A DNA stretch of 64,000 nucleotides from HXMU1420-13 sp965601825 (GTDB lineage: Bacteria > Bacteroidota > Rhodothermia > Balneolales > Balneolaceae). The position numbers and the translations under genes are program-made. The stretch is from positions 1,178,001 through 1,242,000 of the forward strand of contig OZ271839.1 of NCBI GenBank assembly GCA_965601825.1, given 5' to 3'. This document shows positions 43,422 to 52,016 of the stretch, one piece after another (the first letter of the stretch is position 1; every line of letters starts with the position of its first letter). The notes beneath the pieces are model-generated. The model did no database searches. It had not been told where the DNA came from and saw only the letters and a list, made by a program, of their open reading frames with translations.

Positions 43422-44120
43422 TTAATACAAATTCTTGGTTTCAACATTCTCCTGAAATATCAATTCCATATTAGTTAAATCAAAAGCACAAAGATGACCA
43501 AGACCATGATGTTTTTGTTCAGATAGAAAAGCTCCGCCATCGATATTTAAAACGCGGTTTTTTTCTAGTTCACCAAACTGAGTTTTGATTTCTTCTATTG
43601 TTCGAGGAGTGTGTCCATGGACGATAATTCGATTACCCAACCAATCAAAATCGATATTTGGATACCAATCCCTTGACCAAAGCAAGTATTCCGATTTCCC
43701 GAAATGATTGTCAGATCCAAAATCCAAACCTGCATGTACTGCAATTAAAGAATCATCAGCATGATAAAGAGGAAGTTGGTCACAGAACTCAACGTAGGTT
43801 TTTGGAATGGATTTCATCTCCTGAGTTTCAAAGCTTTGCAGGAGTTCATCATCCCCCATTTGATGCCAACCCTTTTCAACTTCTGCCAGATAATTGTTCA
43901 CAAACATCTCTTCGTGGTTTCCTTTCAAAGCAGTGAGGTTGAATCCTTGATTCTGTACCTCCATGATTTTATCAATCACCTGTTTGGAGAATAATCCGCG
44001 ATCCACATAATCTCCCAATAAGATCACATTATCTTCTTTGGTAATCTCGATTTTGGAAAGAAGACTTTCGAATGTGTTTACACAACCATGGATATCGCCG
44101 ATGAGGATGGTTCTATTCAA
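43422..44120 (-). CDS. Metallophosphoesterase, PP1/PP2A-like Ser/Thr phosphatase
   Basis: 232 residues. The di-metal phosphoesterase motifs are complete: ILIGDIHGCVNTFESLL (GDxHG), VILLGDYVDRGLFSKQVI (GDxVDRG), LTALKGNHEEMFVNNYL (GNHE), SLIAVHAGLDFGSD and RIIVHGHTPRTIEEI (GHTP). NIDGGAFLSEQKHHGLG closes the domain. It resembles bacterial PrpA/PrpE or lambda-type phosphatases and Ap4A hydrolases; the substrate is unresolved. Cytosolic. It is followed by the WbqC gene. Confidence 0.88.
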   Translation of the reverse strand: MNRTILIGDIHGCVNTFESLLSKIEITKEDNVILLGDYVDRGLFSKQVIDKIMEVQNQGFNLTALKGNHEEMFVNNYLAEVEKGWHQMGDDELLQSFETQEMKSIPKTYVEFCDQLPLYHADDSLIAVHAGLDFGSDNHFGKSEYLLWSRDWYPNIDFDWLGNRIIVHGHTPRTIEEIKTQFGELEKNRVLNIDGGAFLSEQKHHGLGHLCAFDLTNMELIFQENVETKNLY

Positions 44121-44161
44121 AATTACAACAGGTATAATTACTCTGTAAATATAAAGTCATG

Positions 44162-45502
44162 TTATTTTGAAATGTATCCGTGATTCGTTAATTGCGTTAA
44201 AATGTGAGATCTAACGTCATCAACATTGTTATTAAATGTTCCAGTGCTCAAGCGTATTCCTGTATAATTGTGTCTTTTGGAAACCTGATTATCGTCAAAC
44301 ATTAATGCAATCACTATATAATCCATTCCTACACCATCCAAATTCATTAATGTAGATGTGACATTTGAAGTCAATATGTTTGACTCAACAGCTTGTTTAT
44401 CGCTAATGCTTGTTAGAATTAAATTGTCATAAAATTTTTGAGCTAAAAAAGGTGATCGAAATAGTGGGTGACGGTTTTCTCTCCGATTTTGTAAATCGTC
44501 TTGTACTCTTTTTAAGTCTGTGTTATTACTCTCATGGTTATATACAAATATCACTAAACTTTTTTCTTCATTTACTGATCTCTGTATTGCATAATCAATG
44601 TCTTCTTCAAAAAACGAGTTGAATTGACTATAAATCCTTTCACCAAATGTATAATCATACCATTCTCCCTTTTTTTCTTGTTGGCATTTGAAAAATGCTT
44701 CACGCGCACTTACTTCATAAGTATTGAGATTTCTAGATAGATCTGATCTACCGTTTGGATAGGCATCAGGATGAAAATAGTCAACGGTACCACCACTTCT
44801 ACTTTCTGACCAAGGATACATTAATATCCTACCACCAGTAATTCTTATATCATAACTATCCCCACCATAGTTCTTGATTGGTAGAGAAAGACTTGCGCTT
44901 AGATTGTCACCATATTTAAATCGAAGGTTACTTAGTTCTTTCTGTATATAAAATCGAAGTGTTTGTTTTCGTTCACCTTCAAAGTTTGATGTCAGTAAAT
45001 CAGTCGATATAGTATTACTAAAATATTCATAATTATATATAAATCTGCCATTTCCACTGGTTACTTTGCCCTCATTAACAACGAAGGGCATCCCAGTCCC
45101 AGCACCGTCTTGAGTACTTGAAGCGATATAATCTAAATCGTTTTCTATTGCAAAGTCTTCTAGTGTTTTGTCAGAGCTGATAAAATAGGATTCTACTAAT
45201 TCTTCTCTGATTGTATCATATTTGTTAACAACATTATTTATTTGGCCATTAATTATGAACTCAAAGTCTAAATCAACTGGCCCTTGATGACAGGAGCTAC
45301 CTAAGGAATTAAAGTTCGTATATATTTCAAGACCTCTTCTATTGTATTGAACTCTAGTAATTTCCGCAGCAATCCTACCATAAAATGTATCTTCATCCAT
45401 TCCAACAATTTTACTGTAATCGTGTTCAAGATTTACAGCTTGACCAAAAATGGTTGTTGAAGAAATCAGTAGAATGGAAATTGCAAAATAAAGCCGAGCC
45501 AT
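44162..45502 (-). CDS. Secreted protein of unknown function, paralogue of its neighbour
   Basis: 446 residues with a signal peptide (LYFAISILLISSTTIFGQ). The N-terminal ~250 residues are beta-rich. The segment REAFFKCQQEKKGEWYDYTF aligns with SKQYFFNCVENLHGIKLKTK of the next protein, and DYAIQRSVNEEKSLVIFVYN aligns with KYDYEKARAQAITDNKLLMV; both have the look of a thioredoxin-like start (helix followed by a hydrophobic strand) but no CxxC. I do not recognise a named family. It lies ~90 bases after its paralogue on the same strand. Confidence 0.6.
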   Translation of the reverse strand: MARLYFAISILLISSTTIFGQAVNLEHDYSKIVGMDEDTFYGRIAAEITRVQYNRRGLEIYTNFNSLGSSCHQGPVDLDFEFIINGQINNVVNKYDTIREELVESYFISSDKTLEDFAIENDLDYIASSTQDGAGTGMPFVVNEGKVTSGNGRFIYNYEYFSNTISTDLLTSNFEGERKQTLRFYIQKELSNLRFKYGDNLSASLSLPIKNYGGDSYDIRITGGRILMYPWSESRSGGTVDYFHPDAYPNGRSDLSRNLNTYEVSAREAFFKCQQEKKGEWYDYTFGERIYSQFNSFFEEDIDYAIQRSVNEEKSLVIFVYNHESNNTDLKRVQDDLQNRRENRHPLFRSPFLAQKFYDNLILTSISDKQAVESNILTSNVTSTLMNLDGVGMDYIVIALMFDDNQVSKRHNYTGIRLSTGTFNNNVDDVRSHILTQLTNHGYISK

Positions 45503-45595
45503 AAGTGTACCTAAATTTTTGAAAGCCTAAAGTAATTCTGCGCCAAATATAAAAAGTTGATGGAACTTTGAAAGATTGTTCAAATAAGTCACTGT

Positions 45596-46759
45596 TTAAT
45601 CCCAGCTGAAATAACCTTCGGTTTTAATGATGTTCACCCAAGTTGGAACTACTCCTAGAAACTGTTGATCACTTGGTAGAATATCGTATCCCAGTACAGC
45701 TTCATCAGAAGGCCTAATAATAAATAGAAAAGGAGTTCCGGTTATTTCAGAACGATATTTTTGGGCAAATTCGTCAGTAGGTTTTTCAATAAGAAGTGTG
45801 AAATAATAATTCGTCAATCTATTCACTCTTACATCATTAAACCGACCTAAAAGACTTCCGTTTGCATTCTCCACAACAACCATAAGTAATTTATTATCCG
45901 TTATTGCCTGAGCCCGTGCTTTTTCATAATCATATTTGATTACATAGTCTTCAAGGTTAATATTTGGTAGTGAATTTCGATTTTCAGTTTTCTGGCGAGC
46001 TTCGTAATCACGATCAATTTGGTACTTAGTTTTAAGTTTTATCCCATGTAAGTTTTCTACGCAGTTAAAAAAGTATTGCTTAGACTGAGCGTTGATTTCT
46101 TGATTTTGATCAGTTCTCCAATCTTCTAAATGAATTTTTTCAAATTGAACAGAGATGTCCATGGGGTCAATGGATATATCAAGATTATCTATATCAACAG
46201 ATAATATTCTTGTAGTGTATGTCCTATTCTTACCTACCTGTCGATAATCATTAGGTGTATAATATAATTGCTCGGCATTAAATCCAGGTGAATTCCAATA
46301 GTAGGTACCTCTATCGGAAAAAATTAGATATGAGGATGCTTGTGGATAGCTTTTAGGTCGTTCTCCTCTTATTCCAAGGTACTCCCCAAGATAAGTATCT
46401 CTGTAATTTGAGTTTTCAGCTCTTTTGAAAACTTGCTTCAACTCTAGTGGTTGGTCGCGATGAAATACACGAAACTTAAATGAGGTGTTCCCATCGCTAC
46501 ATACATTTGTATATCTCTCTTTGACATAAATTTGAAATTTTCCGTCATCGAATTTTGCTTCTACACTTTGTATCTCATATCGACCAATTCGGTTTATATA
46601 TTCATCAGGTTTCTTCTCCACAGATGATGCATACTTATTTTGATATATAACATGCCCATTTCTCTCAATTTCAGTATCGGAAACCCAAAATTGGTTTTGG
46701 GCTACTGCTTGGATTGATATGATTGATAAAAGAGCAAATAGAGCCGAAAACCTTGTCAT
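45596..46759 (-). CDS. Secreted protein of unknown function with degenerate thioredoxin-like C-terminus
   Basis: 387 residues, signal peptide SALFALLSIISIQAVAQN. The N-terminal ~240 residues are beta-rich (GRYEIQSVEAKFDDGKFQIY; SYLIFSDRGTYYWNSPGFNA). The C-terminal ~130 residues (AQAITDNKLLMVVVENANGS, YYFTLLIEKPTDEFAQKYRS, GTPFLFIIRPSDEAVLGYDI) resemble a thioredoxin fold with the cis-Pro equivalent in GTPF but without the redox cysteines. No named family recognised. First of a two-gene leftward unit with its paralogue; divergent from gltX. Confidence 0.6.
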   Translation of the reverse strand: MTRFSALFALLSIISIQAVAQNQFWVSDTEIERNGHVIYQNKYASSVEKKPDEYINRIGRYEIQSVEAKFDDGKFQIYVKERYTNVCSDGNTSFKFRVFHRDQPLELKQVFKRAENSNYRDTYLGEYLGIRGERPKSYPQASSYLIFSDRGTYYWNSPGFNAEQLYYTPNDYRQVGKNRTYTTRILSVDIDNLDISIDPMDISVQFEKIHLEDWRTDQNQEINAQSKQYFFNCVENLHGIKLKTKYQIDRDYEARQKTENRNSLPNINLEDYVIKYDYEKARAQAITDNKLLMVVVENANGSLLGRFNDVRVNRLTNYYFTLLIEKPTDEFAQKYRSEITGTPFLFIIRPSDEAVLGYDILPSDQQFLGVVPTWVNIIKTEGYFSWD

Positions 46760-46926
46760 TATTTTCTAATTATTTCAACAAAGCCAAAAGAAACACAATT
46801 TAGTTGAAAAGAAAAAAACTGTCCTTTTGAATAACCTGACTTTCCGATGTAATCCTCAATGAAGTCGAGTTTTAAAATCCTTATCTTCGTTGCCTTTTTA
46901 AATTCAAATCAAGCCAAGAATAAAAC

Positions 46927-48408
46927 ATGAGCGTTCGTGTACGTTTTGCTCCATCTCCAACAGGATTTCTCCACATCGGTGGACTCCGAACAGCCCTTTA
47001 TAATTACCTTTTTGCTCGTCATCACGGTGGCACATTTGTACTTCGAATAGAGGACACCGATCAGGCTAGATACGTAGAAGGTGCTGAAGATGATATTATC
47101 ACATCGCTGGAATGGGCTGGTATGACCATCGATGAAGGTCCAAATAAACCCGGAGAGTTTGGGCCATATAGACAAAGCGAACGCAAACCGATGTATCATG
47201 AATATGCAAAACAGCTAATTGAAAACGATTGGGCGTATTATGCATTTGATACTACTGAGGAAATTGAAGAGATGCGGGAGCGATTAAAAGCTTCAGGTAA
47301 TCCTTCTCCCAAGTACGATTCGATTACGCGTCAGAGTATGAAAAACAGTCTTACACTACCTAAAGATGAAGTTGCTCGAAGACTGGAAGCGGGGGATGCT
47401 TATGTGGTACGCTTGAAAGTTCCACGACGTGAAACAGTGAAGTTTGAAGATTTGATTCGTGGTATCGTTTCATTTGATACTGCCGGTTTGGATGATCAGG
47501 TGTTATTAAAATCAGATGGTATGCCTACTTATCACCTGGCAAATGTGGTTGATGATCATACTATGGGCATTACGCACGTAATTCGTGGGGAAGAGTGGTT
47601 GAGTTCAGCACCAAAACACATGTTGTTGTATCAGGCATTTGGTTGGGAAGCTCCCACTATGGCGCATCTTCCTTTGATAATGAGTCCGAGTGGTGGAAAG
47701 CTTTCAAAGAGAAAAGCTGAAAGTGAAGGTATTCCGATAAATACGAAAGATTATATCTCAGGCAACTATGACCCGGAAGCACTGATCAACTTCCTGGCTT
47801 ATTTAGGTTGGAGTCCAGGAGACGACTCAGAAATTCATGATATGAAAGAGTTATGTGAGCTATTCACATTGGATCGTGTGAGTAAGGGTGGAGCCGTTTT
47901 CAATCACAAGAAATTGATGTGGTACAACGAACATTATCTCCGTTCAACTTCTATTGATGATCTGCTTCCAAAAGTAAAGGCTCTGATGGAAGAAGCCGAT
48001 TTTGATGTCAAGAGCGATGACTATTTAAAAGAAGTTATTGGCTTACTTCACGAGCGTGTTGCTAAAGTGGACGAATTTGTTGCGATGGGATCATTTTTCT
48101 TCGCAGCTCCTGAAGAATATGATGCAGGTGCTCTTAAAAAATGGAAAGCTGACAGTCCCGGAATGGTAAAGGCATATCAGGATAAAGTAGCTGCACTTTC
48201 TGAGGATGATTTCAACGCGGCTAACTTGAAATCAGCGCTGGAAGCAGTTGTTGCAGAACAAGAAGTTGGTTTTGGGAAAGTGATGATGCCTGTTCGTATT
48301 GCTACTACCGGACAAGGATTTGGTCCAGATCTATTTTCAGCTTTAGCACTCGTCGGCAAAGAAGAAGTTCTTCGCCGAATGGATGTGGCTATCGATAAGC
48401 TTGGATGA
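46927..48408 (+). CDS. gltX: Glutamyl-tRNA synthetase
   Basis: 493 residues. It charges tRNA-Glu (and possibly tRNA-Gln if the amidotransferase route is used; gatCAB genes are not in the window). MSVRVRFAPSPTGFLHIGGL contains the HIGH-type motif, RIEDTDQARYVEGAEDDI the Glu/ATP pocket, YHLANVVDDHTMGITHVIRG the substrate loop, and SGGKLSKRKAESEG the KMSKS-type loop. The C-terminal anticodon-binding helical domain is complete and length is normal. Its stop is separated by one base from the convergent esterase stop. Confidence 0.95.
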   Translation: MSVRVRFAPSPTGFLHIGGLRTALYNYLFARHHGGTFVLRIEDTDQARYVEGAEDDIITSLEWAGMTIDEGPNKPGEFGPYRQSERKPMYHEYAKQLIENDWAYYAFDTTEEIEEMRERLKASGNPSPKYDSITRQSMKNSLTLPKDEVARRLEAGDAYVVRLKVPRRETVKFEDLIRGIVSFDTAGLDDQVLLKSDGMPTYHLANVVDDHTMGITHVIRGEEWLSSAPKHMLLYQAFGWEAPTMAHLPLIMSPSGGKLSKRKAESEGIPINTKDYISGNYDPEALINFLAYLGWSPGDDSEIHDMKELCELFTLDRVSKGGAVFNHKKLMWYNEHYLRSTSIDDLLPKVKALMEEADFDVKSDDYLKEVIGLLHERVAKVDEFVAMGSFFFAAPEEYDAGALKKWKADSPGMVKAYQDKVAALSEDDFNAANLKSALEAVVAEQEVGFGKVMMPVRIATTGQGFGPDLFSALALVGKEEVLRRMDVAIDKLG

Positions 48409-48409
48409 T

Positions 48410-49537
48410 CTAATCCTTCGGATTTAGCTGAATTAGACTATTCAGGAAAAAGTTTTGCCAGAAGATTTCATGATGCCCTGAGTAATAAGTGGTGAAGTCC
48501 ACTTCATAACCGGATTCAGTTAACAATTTTGATAATTGTATACTGCTTGCATAAAAATCAGGTTCGAAAGTCCCTGCGGATAGTAATATCTCAATATCCG
48601 CATTTGATTCAGTTTTCGGATAATTCTGCATTAGCACTAAATCCCATCCAAATGATCCTAGAATAGCTGCTGAAAAATATTCAGGTTTCATTCGTAGTGC
48701 ACTTGCCGAAAAAGCAGCACCATTCGATTTACCATAGATTATTCGATCTTCTTTTGAGGTCTCGAGTTCATAATCGGACTTCAAGAACTCTGTTACTTCT
48801 GAAGTGAAAAAATTCATGTGATTTTCGAAAAACAGAGTATCAATATCTGGTACAAATCTAGCCAGCCCTTCTAAGTATTCTAATGAGCGTGGATCTTTAC
48901 TAATATCGAATGTTTCAACTGCTTCCGTTGTACCGTTGTGAATTCCAACCAATACAGTCTTTTCAATTCGCTGATCAGTTATTAATTGATCTACAAAAGG
49001 TGCATACTTAGTCACAACATCTCCATCCGTGAGATACACTACTTTTGTGACTTCTGAAGGGTCTTGAACTTCTGGTAAATAGAGTGTCAGGATTCTGGTT
49101 TCATCAAGAGCCTTGCTGTGGAAATCGGTCTCGGTGACAAAGCCTTTCATTTCATTTGCGGGTGTGAATAACACTATATCCTCACCAACCCACTTATCCT
49201 CAATTTCAAATGGTTCGGAATCTCTGAAGAAAGCACTTAATAGATAAGAAAACAGGAGTGAATCAGGATTCTGGCTTTCTAGTTTAGCTGACCATACTTC
49301 TTCAGCATTTTGTGTGAGTTTAATTGTTGATCCACCAATCACTTCAAAGTGAACAGAATCTGCTTCTGAAGAATAATTCAGAATTAAACCATCATTACTT
49401 TTAGTGATTTCGAAATTTTCAACATGTTCTTGGGCTGAAAGATGAGTTAATGGTGCGAAAAAAAGTACTATTAATGGAATAAGATTCAATATAGAATCAG
49501 ATGGTCTGCTTCGCAGTACAATTGGTAGCATTGGCAA
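48410..49537 (-). CDS. Secreted esterase-like alpha/beta hydrolase (Fes family)
   Basis: 375 residues. A signal-type N-terminus (SILNLIPLIVLFFAPLTHLS AQ) precedes a ~110-residue beta-rich N-domain and a C-terminal esterase domain: RILTLYLPEVQDPSEVTKVV, YLTDGDVV, VLVGIHNGTTEAVETFDI, and the nucleophile in RIIYGKSNGAAFSASALRM (G-K-S-N-G). HHEIFWQNFFLNSL supplies the terminal His. Same broad family as the protein at 37416-38234, but with an added N-terminal domain like many IroE/Fes relatives. Substrate unknown. Confidence 0.75.
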   Translation of the reverse strand: MPMLPIVLRSRPSDSILNLIPLIVLFFAPLTHLSAQEHVENFEITKSNDGLILNYSSEADSVHFEVIGGSTIKLTQNAEEVWSAKLESQNPDSLLFSYLLSAFFRDSEPFEIEDKWVGEDIVLFTPANEMKGFVTETDFHSKALDETRILTLYLPEVQDPSEVTKVVYLTDGDVVTKYAPFVDQLITDQRIEKTVLVGIHNGTTEAVETFDISKDPRSLEYLEGLARFVPDIDTLFFENHMNFFTSEVTEFLKSDYELETSKEDRIIYGKSNGAAFSASALRMKPEYFSAAILGSFGWDLVLMQNYPKTESNADIEILLSAGTFEPDFYASSIQLSKLLTESGYEVDFTTYYSGHHEIFWQNFFLNSLIQLNPKD

Positions 49538-49674
49538 TTTTAAAAATTAATGTCTCATTGATGAATTTAGTGAGTCTCAGAATAGACAAATTCTAGATTT
49601 CAGAATTGTATAGAATTAACTATTCCTGCAAGTGATGGGGTAGAAACCAACACTTATACTATGAAAAATTCTAA

Positions 49675-51174
49675 TCAAGGATTATCTAAATCTGATTCGG
49701 TAATTGCCTCACCTTTTGCCTCTTTAAGTGTTCTGATTTTAATCTTTGCAAAGGCATAGAACATCGTCATAAATGGACTAATCAAATTGAAGAACGCGAA
49801 GGGTAGGAACGTCAAAGTTGGAACTCCAAGAACACCGGCATGGTAAGCGCCACATGTATTCCATGGAACCAATACAGAAGTTACAGTTCCTGAATCTTCA
49901 AGTGTTCTACTTAAGTTTTCAGGGGCTAAATCCATCTCTTTATAAGTGTCTGTATACATTCTTCCCGGAACAACGATTGCAAGATATTGGTCAGATGCAG
50001 TAATGTTGAAGAACACACATGTGCCGGCAGTAGCGGCTACTAATGAACCTGCGCTATTTACAAATGAAATCACGGCTTCAGCGATACGTTTTAGCATTCC
50101 ACATTTTTCCATTACCCCGCCAAACATCATTGCTGAGAATACAATCCAAACCGTTCCTAGCATCCCATACATACCGCTAGAACTAAGAAGGTCATCAACA
50201 ATTGGGTTTCCGGTTGAGATAGCAACATCCCCATAGAAAGACGTCATCACTCCGACAAACGCAGCTTCCCAGGTGTAAGACTCATAGCCTGAAACTGCTA
50301 AGACTACATCTGATTGGAAAATTAAAGCGAAAACTCCGCCAAGTGCTGCACCTGCTGCAATTGCAGGAATGGCAGGGACTTTCTTTACAATTAATGCGAT
50401 CACAATAATTGGTACTAAAAACAACCATCCGTTAATGTTGAATTCGGATGAAATGGCGTTTAGAATATCCTGAGTATCAACAGCAGTACCAGAATTTGAA
50501 GAAACGAATCCGAGAATCAGAAAGAGTATAAGCGCGATGCTTATGGATGGAATAGTTGTAAACGCCATATAACGGATATGTGTGAATAAATCCGTTCCGG
50601 CCATTGCTGGAGCAAGGTTTGTTGTATCCGATAACGGAGACATTTTATCTCCAAAATAGGCGCCGGAAATAATGGCCCCTGCTACCATTCCAATGTTTAT
50701 TCCAAGTGCAGTACCAATTCCAACTAAAGCAATTCCAACTGTTGCTGAAGTTGTCCAGCTTGATCCGGTCGCCACAGAGACTATTGCACAAACAACAGCT
50801 GCAGCCACAAGGAAAATCGTCGGATTAAGAATCATCAAACCATAATAAATCATTGCCGGCACAACACCACTTAACAACCATGTTCCAGCAAGTGAACCAA
50901 TCAACATCAAAATGATAATGGACGCCATAGCAGAACTGATGCTTTGAACCATCCCATTTCGAATTTCTTTCCAGCTGTAACCAAGCTTAATAGCTACCAA
51001 TGATGCTACACCGGCTGAAAACATGAGAATAATTTGATTGGAACCATCGAGTGATGCATCACCAAAAATTCTAACATTCACAAAAAGAGCGATGATCAGA
51101 AAAATAATGGGTAGTAAAGCTTGTAGTAGAGTAGGCTTGGCGTATTTATAAGTCATTATGCGTGATTGGTTCAA
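49675..51174 (-). CDS. nhaC: NhaC-family Na+/H+ antiporter
   Basis: 499 residues, about 11-12 membrane helices. Hallmarks are MLIGSLAGTWLLSGVVPAMI, VSVATGSSWTTSATVGIALV, AGAIISGAYFGDKMSPLSDT, TNLAPAMAGTDLFTHIRYMA and NITASDQYLAIVVPGRMYTD. The D-K-M-S-P-L-S-D-T-T segment is diagnostic for NhaC. It exchanges cytosolic sodium for protons, fitting a marine, sodium-dependent lifestyle. A second Met at residue 7 (MTYKYAKPTL) is an alternative start. It precedes no other gene closely; the NRDE gene is 37 bases upstream on the same strand. Confidence 0.92.
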   Translation of the reverse strand: MNQSRIMTYKYAKPTLLQALLPIIFLIIALFVNVRIFGDASLDGSNQIILMFSAGVASLVAIKLGYSWKEIRNGMVQSISSAMASIIILMLIGSLAGTWLLSGVVPAMIYYGLMILNPTIFLVAAAVVCAIVSVATGSSWTTSATVGIALVGIGTALGINIGMVAGAIISGAYFGDKMSPLSDTTNLAPAMAGTDLFTHIRYMAFTTIPSISIALILFLILGFVSSNSGTAVDTQDILNAISSEFNINGWLFLVPIIVIALIVKKVPAIPAIAAGAALGGVFALIFQSDVVLAVSGYESYTWEAAFVGVMTSFYGDVAISTGNPIVDDLLSSSGMYGMLGTVWIVFSAMMFGGVMEKCGMLKRIAEAVISFVNSAGSLVAATAGTCVFFNITASDQYLAIVVPGRMYTDTYKEMDLAPENLSRTLEDSGTVTSVLVPWNTCGAYHAGVLGVPTLTFLPFAFFNLISPFMTMFYAFAKIKIRTLKEAKGEAITESDLDNP

Positions 51175-51210
51175 AAATTATCCAACGTATGGATTCTACC
51201 TCTATTGGAT

Positions 51211-51981
51211 TTAAACGGGAATAGAATAGGTATTCTCCTCTAAAATGTCATGTGAAGATGGGATAAATCGTCGTTCCGTAAATTCTATGTTCCCCGAGTG
51301 ATCTATTAAGAGAATTGTTGAACACCTAGTACCATAATTTTCTGTTTTGATAAATAGGGATGAGATTGCTTTTTCCCATTTGTATGGAATTCCTGTATCC
51401 GGTAGTTGATCATCAGGAGCCTGAGTGTCATCATTTAGAAAATCGAACAACTTGTTCTTATCAATATCATGATTAGTAATAAGATTCTGCAGAGAAGACT
51501 TTGCGAGTTCAAGTTTCGGCCATGGAGTATCGAGTAATGCATTACTAACTCCGTGTAAACCCGCACTTATCGACTTGGGTGATTTGTCGAAATTGGAAAA
51601 GTGAGTGATTCCTTCTTTATCACCTAAAAGGATATTATAGCCGATGTATTCATCGGCTCTTTTATTTAATGTGTCTAAATACACTTTTGCCGTATCTCCA
51701 TTTAATAGGTAATTCAGCACTAACTCACCACGGCTTGGTGGATTCTCAATCTTCCAATTAGGATCACGATAGTTAGTTAAAGCAGCCCATTTCCCGTTTT
51801 TAGTGATACCCATCCAAGTGCCACCTGCTTCAAGATCTTTACCACCAAGAATATCATCATGTCCTTCTTCCGTCCAATACTGAGCTTTTCGAGTAGGTCG
51901 ACCATAAAATTCATCTCTATTAGCAGCTAATATTAGCCGATACTTCGGGTGATTATTGTATGCAAAAGTGATTAAACACAT
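51211..51981 (-). CDS. NRDE-family (TANGO2-like) Ntn-hydrolase-fold protein
   Basis: 256 residues. MCLITFAYNNHPKYRLILAA is followed by NRDEFYGRPTRKAQYW, the family-naming NRDE motif, then DILGGKDLEAGGTWMGITKN and WAALTNYRDPN. The residue after the initiator Met is Cys, matching an N-terminal nucleophile after Met removal. TRCSTILLIDHSGNIEFTER closes the fold. Human TANGO2 is linked to lipid and coenzyme A or haem handling; bacterial function is unknown. Length is typical. It is divergent from the SpoIIE phosphatase gene with 35 bp between starts. Confidence 0.88.
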   Translation of the reverse strand: MCLITFAYNNHPKYRLILAANRDEFYGRPTRKAQYWTEEGHDDILGGKDLEAGGTWMGITKNGKWAALTNYRDPNWKIENPPSRGELVLNYLLNGDTAKVYLDTLNKRADEYIGYNILLGDKEGITHFSNFDKSPKSISAGLHGVSNALLDTPWPKLELAKSSLQNLITNHDIDKNKLFDFLNDDTQAPDDQLPDTGIPYKWEKAISSLFIKTENYGTRCSTILLIDHSGNIEFTERRFIPSSHDILEENTYSIPV

Positions 51982-52016
51982 TTAGAAAAGAAGAAAAAGA
52001 TTTGTTTTAAAAACGA

